Positions 1 through 11,960 are shown, counted from the stretch's first letter. The stretch: 64,000 nucleotides of DNA from Gentiana macrophylla (GCA_026214975.1 CM047808.1:52306321-52370320), one strand, 5' to 3'. The notes: a model not told the origin generated them from the sequence alone. Numbers and translations: made by a program.

Positions 1-1657
1 AAGATCCACCAGGGAACGCCGTGAACCCAAAAGGTACACTGGCATGTATCTCATAGAAGATGAGGACCCTAGAACTTATGAGGAAGTGCTATTAAGGCAT
101 GCCAAAGAGCAATGGCTAGAAGCCATGAATTCTAAAATGGAATCCATTAAAGACAACCAAGTTTCGAACTTAGTTGATCCGCCTGAAAGAATAGTTCCTA
201 TAGGGTGTAAATGGGTCTTTAAGAGAAAGACCGACATGGACGGTAATGTGACTACCAACAAAGCTAGGTTAGTGGCAAAATGTTATAAGCAAAGACAAGG
301 AGTTGACTATGACGAAACCTTTTCTCCTGTTGCCATGTTAAAATCTATTAGAATTCAGCTCGCTATTACAGCATACCATGATTATGAAATTTGGCAGATG
401 GATGTGAAAACAGCTTTCCTTAACGGGAACCTGTCTGAGGAAGTGTATATGACACAGCCTGAGGGTTTCATAACCAATGACGCCAGGATGGTGTGTAAAC
501 TGCAAAGATCCATTTATGGCTTAAAGCAAGCTTCTCAGAGTTGGAATCTTTCCTTTGATGAGATAATCAAACAGTTTGATTTCATCAAGAAAGAAGATAA
601 GCCCTGTGTTTACAAGAAGGTTAGTGGGGGGTGCCATTGTGTTCTTAGTGCTTTATGTAGACGACATATTGCTCATAGGGAATGATGTGCTTATGTTAAA
701 TCATTCAAAGCTTGGTTATCCAAGAACTTCTCAATGAATGACTTGGGTGAAGCATCCAATATTCTAGGAATTAAGATCTATAGAGATAGATCTAAGAGGT
801 TGCTTGGTCTGTGGCAATCCACCTATATAGACAAGATGCTGAAGAGATTCAGCATGGAGCAGTCCAAGAAAGGATTGCTGCCCATGTCATATGGGGTTTA
901 CCTATCGAAAGGAATGAGTCCTAAGACAGAGGAGGAAAGGGCACAAATGAGTAAGATCCCTTATGCTTCGGCAATCGGGTCTATCATGTATGCCATGTTG
1001 TGCACTAGGCCAGATGTCTCGTAACCTCTTAGTATGACTAGTGGGTACCAGTCTAATCCATGTGATGGTCACTAGATTGTAGTCAAGAATATCCTCAAGT
1101 ACATGAGACATACTAGGGATATGTTCCTGGTTTTCGGGAATGATGATTTAGTATTACGAGGTTACACAGATGCCAGTTTCCAAACTGACAAGGATGACTT
1201 TAAGTCACAGTCTAGATTTGTTTTCACGCTTAACGGCGGAGCAGTGAGCTAGAAGAGTTCCAAGCATGAGACTACTGTAGAGACTACAACGGAAGCCGAA
1301 TACATAGCAGCCTCAGAGGCGGCAAATGAAGCAGTTTGGATGAAGAAGTTCATTACTGAACTTGGTGTGGTTCCCTCTATTAAAGGTCTAGTGCCACTAT
1401 ACTGTGATAACAATGGAGCGATATCTCTATCAAAGGAACCAAGGTCTCATCAGAAGTCCAAACATGTGCTACGGTGCTATCACTTGATTAGAGAGATAAT
1501 AGATAGATGAGATGTAAAGATAGAGAAAGTCCACACGGATGATAACATATATAGCTGATCCTTTAACCAAGGCATTGTCTCAAGCAAAGCATGAGAAACA
1601 TGTTCACTTGCACGGGCTTAGGCATATGGGTGATTGGATTTTGGCCAAGTGGGAGAT
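1..1657 (+). mobile_element. Copia element A, 3' part (RT, RNase H, purine tract)
   Basis: This is the 3' end of a Ty1/copia retrotransposon whose 5' part lies beyond the left edge. It aligns end to end with 13367-15017 of copia B with only scattered substitutions and small indels, so A and B belong to one family. It holds the end of the integrase-RT linker, the reverse transcriptase, the RNase H domain and a purine tract (gtgggag, 1650-1655), and runs straight into an LTR starting TGTTGG at 1658. A and B therefore form an internal-LTR-internal-LTR tandem, usually explained by unequal recombination between LTRs. Confidence 0.9.
44..1590 (+). pseudogene. pol: Copia A reverse transcriptase/RNase H (broken)
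   Basis: The first open stretch (44-685) carries RVT_2-type reverse transcriptase motifs, including GCKWVFKRKTDMDGN, ARLVAK, YDETFSPVAMLKSIR, WQMDVKTAFLNGNL and YGLKQASQSWN. The region with the YVDD active site (about 640-670) is frameshifted. A second stretch (734-1024) starts MNDLGEASNILGIKI and ends at TAA 1021-1023. RNase H motifs follow in broken frames: EAEYIAASEA near 1300 and YCDNNGAISLSKEP near 1400. The codon TGG (Trp) in B has become TAG in A near 1250. This is a decayed pol gene that cannot make a working protein. Confidence 0.88.
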
Positions 1658-2916
1658 TGTTGGAAAGGTGTCATAAACCCAATCGGGTTGGACCGACTAC
1701 GACCGGGTCGGATCGTTTACAGTCTATTTAGTTCATGTAATAACTTTATTATGATTAATAAAAGCACTTATGTTATTATATATTGTTTATCTTCATATTA
1801 TTTGTTGTGTATATATAGTAACATCCCTAGTGTCAAACTGTGATAGAGAAACCATGATAGTGATTATGGTTTATGAGATCTCTAATAACTCTAACAAGTT
1901 TTGGTACTTAAATATCTCTAGTCTTATGAACTGTCAAATGAGACATTGATAGTATAACCAGACTAGCACGTATTGGATGTCTTCTATCTTATAGAAGGTA
2001 GGGATAAATCTCGTTTATCAAAGTGTAGAGACACTTGGACTGTACGTGGACGTGTATTAGAGAATGCATACGTTAGACTGACCCACTTACATTAAGTGTC
2101 ACACTATGTGGCGGTTGTGTAATTATCCTTTAGACCGGAGTCTTCATGGCATCACGGTGTGGATTGTCATGCTTTGACACTATCGAGATTTCCCCTAGCC
2201 ATGGGGCGATCATGCGGTAGTGATGTGGTGTGATATTAAAGCATGCGGAGTATGCATGATTGGTCGTCCGGGAATCGCGTATCCTATGATTAGGATCGAA
2301 TATCCGAAATGGCCATCTTATAAGGAATGTCTAGCTCTCGAGAATCTTTACAAAGTGGGAGTAAATGTGTTATTCTTAGAGAGCATGATATCCAAATTTT
2401 ATGATACGATCGTTAATGTATTGACACTCGAGTTATGATCGTATGAATATTTTTACTACGATAGGATTGTATGTTATACGGTAACTGTTTCACATGAAAG
2501 GTAGTAGTCATTGCTTTTGACTCTTCCGATGATTGAGGGCCAAGGTGTGTTGCTAGACGCTATCCCGTGATCGTTAGGCATGAAGGGCATTTTCGTAATT
2601 TGCACTTTGTGTCTACGGCCAACATTTTAGGAAGCCTATCGGGTCACACACATATCAACATCGAGTCGGATTAAAATGCGGTTATAGTTAATAACCAAAT
2701 AAGGAAAGTTTATCTCTAGACTATAAAGGTTATAGTGGTAAATTAATTTGGTGGTATTTATTTATTATGAATAAATAAAATACAAGATATTAATTATATA
2801 CAAATTATATTAATTAAAGAATATTCCGGAAGTCAATTAATTGACTATAGGGGCGCCACAATTGATGCGTATAAGATACACTTGGATTGTGCATTTTAAT
2901 TGATAAGATTACTATA
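1658..2916 (+). repeat. LTR shared by copia A and B, left part
   Basis: The LTR begins TGTTGGAAAGG directly after the purine tract of A. The matching start occurs at 15018 after the purine tract of B. The LTR is interrupted at 2916 by LINE I and resumes at 8762; joined, it would be about 1.8 kb. It serves as the 3' LTR of A and the 5' LTR of B. Small open frames within it match no known protein and I treat them as chance. Confidence 0.88.
2901..2916. repeat. Target site duplication of LINE I, left copy
   Basis: TGATAAGATTACTATA at 2901-2916 is repeated exactly at 8746-8761. The two copies flank LINE I, so this is a 16-bp target site duplication. It fixes both ends of the LINE. Confidence 0.95.
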
Positions 2917-2925
2917 GCTTTTTTT

Positions 2926-3568
2926 AAAACTTGTAATTTTATTGAATGATGATAGAAAGAGTACAAGTTTTTGCTATCTGTGGCCTCCTCACTCCTAAGA
3001 TGTCATCAATGTGCTACCCCACCTCCTTAAAACCCTGGTCCGAAAAACCCTATGTTGGGAAAAATCAGGTGCCAGGGAAAGAGTATGGGCCTCACACATT
3101 GGCAAAAAACAGCCCAAAACAGGAAAATTCAAAACTGTAACATATAAGCATGTACATCCTATAAAGGAAAAGAGAATGCATTGCACCCTATTCTTCAAAC
3201 GAAACTGCTGCATATCTTCAATCAATCCAGCTTCTTGTGATAGCTCTTGTTGTGAGGGAGAATAAACTCCTTTGATATAAGCCTTCGAAACTATGATCCA
3301 CTGCAATCTAGGAGCCATATACCCTTCTAGGAGGTCAGATTCTCTGTGAATCCTGGATCTGACATAGACAAAATCACTTGTTCTGCTCATACAAAAGAGA
3401 ATAATGAAGCAAAATATGATGAAAATATAAAAAATACAACATGGTTTGCACCCTTCATGAAGTAAATTCTGAAGGGTGCTTCCAAGAGTAACAACCATGT
3501 GCAAAAGAATCTTCATCATTTGTATATGATATGAGGCATCTGCAGCAAATCTTCATGAAGGATGAGTC
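2926..3568 (-). other. LINE I 3' UTR
   Basis: This is the stretch between the end of ORF2 and the short A-tail. It contains an open frame (3519-2995, minus) with no recognisable domain, which I do not regard as a gene. I see no other structure in it. Confidence 0.7.
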
Positions 3569-6500
3569 TCATGGCTTTATAACTCCATCCCTGCTTATGA
3601 TTCTGGATTGCTGCGTGTTACTATCCTGTTTGGCCAAAAAATCTGCAGCCATGTTCCCTTCTCTATAAATGTGCTTAATCTGGAATTGATGCTGTTGTAT
3701 CACGGCAGACATCTGGGTAAGAACATCAATGTGCTGCCAAGGAGCCTGAGCAGAACCATGAACCATATCAACTAGCTGCTTTGAATCACATTCAATAACC
3801 ACTTTGTTAAGATGCAGGTCAATACAATGAGATATGCCTGCTTTTACGGCTCTCATCTCTACTTCAAAATTAGTAGCAATCCTATAGGCCTGTGTACCTG
3901 CTAGGACAATACTGCTGTACTCATCTCTAATGATAAAACCTCCTTCAGCAAGGCCTGAGTTGTGGAGTGAAGACCCATCAGTATTGAGCTTATAGAAAGA
4001 ATTGGGAGGAGCCTGCCATTTGATGGCTATGGCAACCTTTGTAGGTTTTGGAGCAAGGTGTTTTAGAAGCCCAGAGTCTATAAGAATCTTATCCCCCTTG
4101 CTCTTCTGAGTAATATTCATATTCTGACAAATAGACTGTAGATCCGCTATGATATTCTTGATGAGCAAATTGGTCCCCATATCCACATCATGCAAAGCAT
4201 TGCATCTACTCTTCCAAAGACCACAGAAGATAAGAGATGGTAAAAGCCGGATAACCTTCCCAAGAGCTCCCTTGATGGGTGTGTTCCACCAAGCTTGTTG
4301 AACTTCTAGCACATAGGAAGCTGCAGGGGAAAACTGGAGAGCCTTTTGAAAAAACCCCCAAACTGATTGTGCTCTGGAGCAGGCCCAGAAGCCATGATTA
4401 ATTGTATCCTTTTGATAACAGAAAGGGCATTTAAAAGGCCCATAAATCCCCATTTTGATAAGCTGATCAGCAAATGGAGGAAGATCATTACAGATTTTCA
4501 AGTGCAGTATAGAGATCTTAAGTGGAATATATGGTTTCCAATTTCACCTAGATCATATAAAGATCCTCTTTTAGCTCTGATCACTTCATATGCTGAGGAA
4601 ACAGAAAAGTGACCTGAACTGACTGGAGTCCTGACCCATTTACCAACAGGTTCAGTCAAATAGATCATATGTTGATCCTTATACTCTTGAGCAGGACCTA
4701 AAAGTTTCCAAGCAATAAGCTTATATAGGGGATAAGACCCTGACATTACTTTTTTTGGCCCACAAGCCCTGTTGGTGATGAATCTTCCACCACAATTTAC
4801 AGGCTAGTGCAGCCTGGAAGGCTCTGATGCTTCTGATTCCAAGGCCATTTTCAGTAGTAGGGAAACATATTTTGTCCCAGCTTCTCCAATGCCTCCTCTT
4901 ATGCTGCTCACTGTCATTCCACAGAAAGTTTGCCATATGAAGCTTCATTGCAGACATAATATTTATAGGTATTGATGAAAGAACATGCTTGATAAGAACA
5001 ATCCTACCCTCTGGAGATAAATATTTATTATACCACTTGTTGAGTTTAGCTTCACATTTCTCAATTATAAACTGAAAGTAAGTTGATTTTGCCCTACCAT
5101 AGAAAATAGGACATCCCAAATACTTTAAAGGGAAAGCAGCTTGTTGCATACCAGTTATAGCTTGGACAGCCTGAACTGTCTTTTTTGGAGCCCTACTAGA
5201 CATAATGTAAGAGCTTTTATCTCTATTGACTTTCTGCCCAGTTGCCGTCTCATAGATATCCAAAAAATTGGTCAGCTTGTGAAGAGTTTGTCTTACAGCT
5301 CTAGCGAAGATGATAAGATCATCGGCATAAAGAGAATGGGTTACAGGAGCAAAACCTTTTGGGGTAGCATAAGTATCAATCCCGGGTATCATGATCTTTT
5401 TAAAACCCCTGGATATGGCTTCAGTTAAAATAATAAAAAGATATGGGGATAGGGGTCACCTTGCTTGATTCCTCTAGAGGACTTAAAAAAACCAGTTGGG
5501 GACCCGTTTATAAGAATAGAGAAATGGCTGCCCATCAGATTATTCATGACCAAATGGATAAACTCCTTATTGAAACCAAATTTTCGAAGCAATTTGCTAA
5601 GAAAAGGCCAAGAGACCCTATCAAAGGCCTTCATAATGTCAAGCTTGAATATGATATTGTTGCCCCTAGCTTTTTTATGAATAAACTAGGCTAACTCTTG
5701 AACTAAAAGAACATTGTCAAAGAATGTCTTTACCTTGCAGAAGCGATTTCTCTTGAAATGATAGAAGATAGGATAGGTTGCATTCTCGGGTTAAAATTTT
5801 GGTACATATTTTGTTGAAGAAAGTGCTAAGAGATATTGGCCTGTGAATCGCAAAAAGTAGTTGGAGTAGCTTTTTTGCTATAAGAGAAATAAGAGTAGAG
5901 CCCACGAGAACTAGGAAGGAAAGTGCTCAGTAAAGAAGTCTTGGAATGCAATTAGCACATCCAAATTTGATAATATCCCAACATGCCCTGTGAGAAACCC
6001 TAGAAAAACCATCAATGCCAGGAGCACTAGAAGGATTCGGGTCAAACACTGCTTCCTTCACCTCCTCAAGAGTAACAATTATGGTTAGAGATATATTATC
6101 CTCATCAGTGACTAAAGTAGGAATAAAGTCAAGAAGGTACTGAATAGTTTCTTCATCAACTTGCTCATTCACACTAAGTAAAGTGGAGAAAAACCTAGTT
6201 GCCACCTCAGAAATGCTATTAGAATCAGTACACCAGTCCCCAATTGCATTTTTAATCCTCTGGATCTGCATTTTCCTGATTCTATCCTTGACAGAGGCAT
6301 GGAAAAAATTGGTGTTTCTGTCCCCTTCTGTAAACCACTTATACTTAGATATTTGTTTCCAGAATTCCTCTTGTTGAGATAAGTAGAGACAATAAACAAC
6401 ATTAGCATGATGAAGGGTGGTTCTGTTTTCAGAAGTTGGATGCTGATCATAAATTGTTTCTTGCTCCAGAACTACTTTTTCTTGGGTCTGCACCTTTTTA

Positions 6501-7366
6501 TGAATATCCCCAAAAACTTCTTTATTCCACTTTTTTAGGGTTTGCTTCAGCATCTTTAGCTTATACATAAAACTAGCCATGGAAGTGGCTGATGCATGAG
6601 CATTCCATTCTTGCTGAACTAAAGTATGAAAATATTTGTGAGAAGTCCACATATTTTGAAATCTCAAAACAGAAGGGCCTCTTTTACTATGAGATGGCTC
6701 GTAGCTCAAGGGCCTATGATCTGAGACCACTCTCCCCAAAACCTTAACTAGGCCATGACCACAACAGTCTGACCAACTTTCATTTATCATCACCCTATCC
6801 AACCTTTTTTGAACATAAGCTGTATTTCTCCAACTTGCCCAAGTAAAAAGGGGCCCAGATGTGGGAGGTTCTTGCAATGCACATGAAGCGATCATTTGAT
6901 TAAAATCCCTCATAGCTCCAGCATCAGGCTGAGCCATGTCAGAATACTCTTCCAGGGATCTAATAACATTGAAATCACCACCAATTAAGCAAGGTATCTG
7001 AGAGACCACCATATTACGTAAATCTTCCCACAGATCGGTTCTGGACGTTCTAGTACATTTAGCATAAACACATGTAATCTGGAAGCTTGAAGAACCTGAA
7101 AACTTGATATGTATAGCTTGAGCATTTGTGCAGTAGATATCAAACTGACCCAACCAAGACCAAAAAACCCAAAGTTTATTCTGAGGGGCAGCAAAAGCAT
7201 GCTGAACACCTAGTTTATTCTTTGTAGGATCTAAATCGCTATCCTGAAGCATTGGTTCTGATATAGCTACATAAGAGATTTTATTGAGTTTTATTAGTTT
7301 TTTCAGACGTCTGATGGAGCTTGTAGAGCCAAGCCCTCTTATATTCCAAAAAAGACAGTTCATCAT
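3569..7366 (-). pseudogene. LINE I ORF2: endonuclease-RT-RNase H (broken)
   Basis: The start at 7366 gives MMNCLFWNIRGLG, the usual opening of a plant LINE endonuclease. GGDFNVIRS and SDHRPL mark the exonuclease/endonuclease/phosphatase fold (about 7360-6650). Reverse transcriptase follows: FDRVSWPFL near 5620, GIKQGDP near 5460, and the active-site YADD near 5322-5332. A zf-RVT region lies about 4490-4300. The C-terminal RNase H (about 4010-3590) keeps KLNTDGS, VEMRAVKAG, VIECDS and NMAADFLAK, so its four acidic positions are present. Length (about 1265 codons) is normal for the family. Breaks occur near 5927-5700, 5425, 4740 and 4500, leaving at least four frame segments, so the gene is dead although most catalytic motifs survive. 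Confidence 0.93.
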
Positions 7367-8642
7367 TGTTGGAGTTTTGAGCGAAAATGTAAGGATAATG
7401 CTCTTATGTTTGGCTCTGTTGGTTTCTTTTTCCTCCTTCTATTTGTAACATAAATAAAATCAGAATCATCAACCAGAAGAGTATCTTCAATATTAACTAC
7501 CTTCCCCAGACAGGCCAACTGGACCTCTCTTTGATGTAGTCTATCCTCAAACATTTCTTTAGCATGCTGGAAATCGGGCTTGTCTGCCTTCCTAGTAAAA
7601 CCCATAGTGCTTGGAAGATCTTGATCAGAAACACATCCATTTTCCCTCGTTTCCTTAACTTTCCTAGGTTTTTTTAAGTAGGACATAATGCTCATATCCA
7701 TAGAAAGCAGTGGCCCCTTTCCTAGAGGCAAAACATGTGTTGTCTCCTTTGTAATGAGAGTTGTTATTTGTTCTCCTTCAGCAGCTACTGCAGATTGGAT
7801 TGAAGGTTGCTCTGGTGTTGCAGAAACCTCCTTTTTCTTTTCCTGACAGACTTGGGTATACCTCATTTCCCCTTGTTGCTCCTCATTAGCAATATTAGGT
7901 TCTGCTTTCTACCCTTTGTGCTTTTTTGTTCGGGGTGTTTATATCGATGGTGTATTTTCATTATGACCAACATGCCTCTGAGAACTTGAAATATGGTGGC
8001 AATTCCGTTTCAATACAAATTTCTTGCCGTAAGCCTTCAATTTGCCTAGTTGAATCCAAATCCTATTTGGTATTGGCTTAAGGAGATCAATTTCTACCTG
8101 CACCCTAGCTAAAGAAGGACGTTTAAAGCTTTTTGTGGCGATCACCGTAAAAGGTTCCAAATCCTTTAACAATTATCTCTAGGATCTCCTTCTCATGGAG
8201 ATGAGCAGGCAAATTAGGAAATATAACCCAGGCCGGAACAATTGACGATTCTACATCAACATGGAATCGGGCGTCCATTTCAGTATTCACATAGGTTTGC
8301 TAGTAACAACCATTGCGGTCTGGAATACAAACGAATATAATTTTGTTCCCCTTTGAAATTGATTAAGACATGATTGAAATCCAATAACCCTACCGTATAA
8401 TCTGCACTAATGTTTTGAACCACCAAGAACTTACGAATAGCCTCCATTGACGGCCGACCTTGAGAGAACTTACCTACTAGAGCATATCGAAACGGTGTTG
8501 CTAGATAGTCCACCACCGGAGTAGGCAAGACCAAAGCCAATTCCCCTTTATACGTTGATAACTCCAGATCCAGTGTTGCCGGAATTGGAGATTTAGTTTG
8601 GTTGAGGACCTGAGCATACGTTTTAGATGATGAAACCGCCAT
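7363..8642 (-). pseudogene. LINE I ORF1: nucleic-acid-binding gag-like protein (broken)
   Basis: The first segment (8642-8280) starts MAVSSSKTYAQVLNQ and contains a DUF4283-like region with YALVGKFSQGRPS and LDFNHVLINFKG, the usual N-terminal domain of plant LINE ORF1. A middle segment (8172-7939) has RPSLARVQVEIDLLKPIPN and then NCHHISSSQRHVGHN, which resembles a decayed CCHC knuckle. The last segment (7866-7363) is charged and ends at the start of ORF2, overlapping it by four bases (7363-7366). Stops and frameshifts separate the segments. The family role is RNA binding and particle formation. Confidence 0.82.
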
Positions 8643-8745
8643 TGATGCAATGTTACAGTCGGAGGAGCGAAGCCCCTCCGGCTGGTAGCCGGAGGAAATC
8701 TCTGCCGTAATAAGATAGCCGGAAAAGATTAGTGAGAGAAATTAG

Positions 8746-8761
8746 TGATAAGATTACTATA
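8746..8761. repeat. Target site duplication of LINE I, right copy
   Basis: This is an exact second copy of the 16 bases at 2901-2916. It lies at the 5' end of the minus-strand LINE. Confidence 0.95.
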
Positions 8762-9320
8762 ATATTAATATTGGATATTAATTGATTTTGGAAAAATAGA
8801 TTTATGGTAATAAGATAATTATATTCAATATAAGATATTGGCAAAAATAATTATAATTAATGAGATAAATCAATCTGGGAGATTTTCCTTATTTTATTGG
8901 GAAAAGGTTTTCTTCTCATCCACACAATATGGGACACCACTTTGCCTATAAAAAGGAAGTAGGTGTCAAGCTTTTGTACATCACAATTGCAAGAACTCAT
9001 AGTTCTTGAGTAAAATAGAGATCATCCTATAGAGAGTTTGAGAGGGAGCAAAAAGGCCGGTCTAGCAACCGGAGTTTTCCAAGAGCAATCCAAGGAGGAT
9101 TCCGGCGAGGAGTTCGTGTTGATTATCGATAGAGGCCAGATGTGTAGACGGCTTGCGCACTGTACTACTCTCCGTTGACGGTCAAAACGACGATCTTATA
9201 GATCATCAAAGGTATATTCCATCAAACTACTTAACGTGTTTATTGCATTAAACGAAGAACGATATAGAAAAGTAAATCAAATTTTAAATTCCGCCGCGTT
9301 AAATTAGTGATTTCCTAACA
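8762..9320 (+). repeat. LTR shared by copia A and B, right part
   Basis: The LTR resumes after LINE I and ends TTTCCTAACA at 9320, directly before the primer binding site. It includes the TATA box at 8947-8954. The last about 190 bp (from gatagagg at 9128) match the end of the 3' LTR at 15231-15424. Confidence 0.9.
8947..8954 (+). promoter_or_regulatory. Candidate TATA box of copia B 5' LTR
   Basis: TATAAAAA lies in the context tttgcctataaaaagg, about 365 bp before the LTR end. It is placed as expected for the U3/R junction of a plant copia LTR. LINE I is inserted about 190 bp upstream of it. The 3' LTR at 15018-15424 has lost this box in its internal deletion. Confidence 0.6.
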
Positions 9321-9321
9321 G

Positions 9322-9333
9322 TGGTATCAGAGA
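9322..9333 (+). other. Primer binding site of copia B (initiator tRNA-Met)
   Basis: TGGTATCAGAGA follows the LTR end after one base. The usual plant copia primer site is TGGTATCAGAGC, complementary to the 3' end of initiator tRNA-Met; the last base differs here. It confirms the 5' LTR boundary and the plus orientation. Confidence 0.9.
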
Positions 9334-11109
9334 CAGACTTCGAGGTTAAGCAATAAACACAATTTAATTGCATAGTAATTAATCGATAGATGCAAGATTT
9401 AAATCACGAGACAGTTAAAAACAAAAAAAAGGGAACGCTTTGGGGGCTCAGCCGGTTGGCGGCGGCGGCGGCGGCTCTAGGGCTGCCGTCGTCGGCTATC
9501 CTCTTCCAAACGGGGAGATCGACCTTTTTCGTTTTGTGATATTTATTGTGCGTAGATATCTTTTTTGATTAGTTGTGTCATGTGGCCAACCAATGGTTCA
9601 AATAGTTTGGGCTATTGGGAAACCATAGTGTCGTATTAACCAAAATATTGGCCTTTCCAAATTCTGATTTGGAATAGGCCTAGGCCATTTTCAAATATTT
9701 GATTTGTAAAATGCTTAGGCCTAGGCCACTTCCAAAATTTTGATTTTGGAAAATGGCCAGGCCTAAACCAAATTTGGTTTAGGAAGATGCATTTTGGTTT
9801 AGGAAACCAAAGGCATCCCTTTTGGTTAAGAACCAAAAGGAAAGAAAACAAATAAGAGACCTTATAATTTTAATTTTAATTTGAATAGTTCAAATTTAAT
9901 AAAATTGAAATTAAAATCGATTTAAAATTAAATGTGAATTTTATTTTCGATTAAGTCATATAATTAATTACAACTTATTTAATTATTTGATGTGATAACA
10001 TAAGACGCATAAGTAGTTAAAATAATAATTTTATCCTTTTCATAAGATAAAATTGTATGGATTAGACATGTAGATATAATGTGATTATATGGACTCCGAT
10101 TGATCATGGACTCGACCAAGAGGATAGATGGCAATGTTTTCTTTATGTTGGTTTTTTGAAAAAATTGTCCTAGGCCATTATGAAGAATGTGACCTAGTTT
10201 ACTTTTTGCATTTATCCCATTCCCGTTAGCCCCACTTCACCCCCCCCCTCAAATGCGGCGGGTGTAATTATTTATTAGATAGATTATTATGTAACAATAA
10301 TGGAGCAAGAAGATGAAGACCAAAGAGAGATAAAGAACCCATTGGCCTACAGCAATAAAGATCCTATTGGCGGTTGCAGATACCCTTAGTTTGTGACCCG
10401 CGGTTTCGTCAGTTTGTATTCGAAACCACACCTAGGGAAAATCCATGATCATACCGGTTATTTTGTGCGTGGAATGTTGTGTATGTTTTACTTTGTATGA
10501 TATCGTAGTAATATGCACATAGTAGATGAGACCGTAATTAAACGAAATTAATTAAGTGAATTAGTTTAAAATTATTCCCACATAAAAAAAAATCAAGTTG
10601 TAATTGACTCCCCATATTATAATGACGGTGAAGAGCCCTTGTTCGGACCCAACTCACCAGCCAAAGCGGGGGTTGACCTACCTCGGGTATATCGTCGTTA
10701 TCGAGATATGATCGTAAGAGATCTCACGAATATTGGGGTTAAGACTCGACTAAGAATTCTCTCGGCCACCAGCCAAAGCAGGGTCGTTTGGATTTTAGAG
10801 GCAAGGGTTTGACTATTTTCATAAGATGAAAGATTGTCAAAGAGTTGAATAGTCAAACCACAAGAGTCATATAAGATACGATCAACAAAGTGTTGTCCAC
10901 CTGTTAAGTTATTTTCGGCCCATCAGCCAAATTTGGGGGTCGAGGTAGTTCGATGGGATCTTGCCCACTAAAGAAAATTTATTTTCTTGAAAGTTAATTT
11001 GGAATAGTTGTCTAGTGGGAGTAAAACCTTATAAAATTTTAAGTGCAAGTTTAGGGTTTTTAATACATGAGCTTTTACTTATTCTATCTTTATATATTGT
11101 TGTAGAAAA
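9334..11109 (+). other. Long 5' leader of copia B
   Basis: This is 1.8 kb of non-coding sequence between primer site and gag. It contains a GC-rich triplet-like patch (about 9460-9490, ggcggcggcggcgg), the hairpin run at 9655-9840, an AT-rich stretch (9850-10050), a C-run near 10238-10246, and three spaced copies of a CCAGCCAAA-type motif (10655, 10766, 10917). No protein-like open frame is present. Confidence 0.75.
9655..9840. repeat. Run of six short hairpins in the copia B leader
   Basis: Six inverted repeats follow each other in 186 bp: TTCCAAAT/ATTTGGAA (9655-9674, loop 4); an imperfect ATTTTCAAAT arm pair (about 9687-9712); TTCCAAAAT/ATTTTGGAA (9730-9751, loop 4); CCTAAACCAAA with its exact complement (9762-9783, no loop); TTGGTTT/AAACCAA (9794-9810, loop 3); CCTTTTGGTT/AACCAAAAGG (9818-9840, loop 3). 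Copies of AGGCCTAGGCC separate the first three. The arms resemble each other, so the run may have arisen by duplication of a hairpin. Confidence 0.85.
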
Positions 11110-11960
11110 ATGTCAAACAAATTGAACCTTCGTTTTATCATCGACAATAAGCTTGAGGAAACTAATTTTCTCGATTGGGAAAGAAACCTCAAAATCGTTT
11201 TGAGGCAAGAGAAGATTGGCTATGTCTTGGACGAGGCCCCACCGGAAGAGCCCGCTGAGGGTTCGGTTGCAGATGCTGTCGAGAAGTATAACAAGCAATT
11301 GCTACGATAAGATGATGCTGCTACATGTATCATGCTTGCTTCTATGACACCTGAATCGCAGAAACAAAGATGAGTCTATGGACGCCTACACAATCATGGT
11401 CCACCTAACGGAGCTCTATGCTTCTCGGTCTACACCGAGAGTGCGAGGTCTCGAAGGCCCCGTTTGGTTGTAAGATGGCCTCTGGGACTGCTGTGGGGTC
11501 ATACGTGCTTAAAATGATCGGGTACATAGAGAGGCTTGGGAAGCTGTGCCACAAGTTGGAACGAGAATGGAGTATTGACTTAATTCTACAGTCTCTGCCT
11601 GATTCATACTCGAAGTTTGTGATGAATTATCACATGAACAAGATAGACTGCTCCCTTGCAGATTTATTGAACATGTTGAAAACTGCTGAGTGCACTGTGG
11701 GGAAGGGAAAGCAACTGTTGTTGGTCACTTCTAGCAAGGGCAAGGCAAAAGCCCAAAAGATGTCCAAGAAGGCAAATGCTGCACCTAAGCCAACGCCTAA
11801 AATAACGAAAGACAAATCCAAGGATGCTTGCTTCCATTGCGGTGAGACCGGACATTGGAGGAGAAACTGGAAAGGCTTCTTGAGTACCAAGAAGAAGCAT
11901 TATGATGCTTCGACTTCAGGCATATTTATGATTGAGATCAACATTACTTCTTCTAAGTCT
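11110..11960 (+). pseudogene. gag: Copia B gag (broken)
   Basis: The start MSNKLNLRFIIDNKLE and the phrase FLDWERNLKIVLRQEKIGY are typical of a plant copia gag (UBN2-type). The first segment ends at TAA 11308-11310, a second frame opens at 11418, and LILQSLPDSYSKFVMNYHMN shows the middle of the gag domain. A zinc knuckle (11829-11870) reads CFHCGETGHWRRNW: the final Cys of CX2CX4HX4C is Trp, so metal binding would fail. The family function is RNA packaging in virus-like particles. Confidence 0.88.

Larger units (their letters stand above)
2917..8745 (-). mobile_element. LINE I, plant L1-type non-LTR retrotransposon
   Basis: This is a full-length or nearly full-length minus-strand LINE of 5.8 kb inside the A/B LTR. 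It has a short 5' leader (8643-8745), ORF1 (8642-7363), ORF2 (7366-3569) and a 3' UTR of about 650 bp ending in a short A-tail, seen as seven T at 2919-2925 on the plus strand. ORF2 combines endonuclease, reverse transcriptase, a zf-RVT region and a C-terminal plant-type RNase H. Both ORFs are broken. Confidence 0.95.

Noticed and set aside
1634..1843. Identical-looking 69-codon open frames at 1634 and 14994
   Set aside because: They span the purine tract and LTR start of copia A and B; similarity reflects the LTR, not a conserved protein.
2995..3519. 174-codon open frame on the minus strand in the 3' UTR of LINE I
   Set aside because: No domain, lies after the RNase H end of ORF2, and the composition is that of non-coding sequence.
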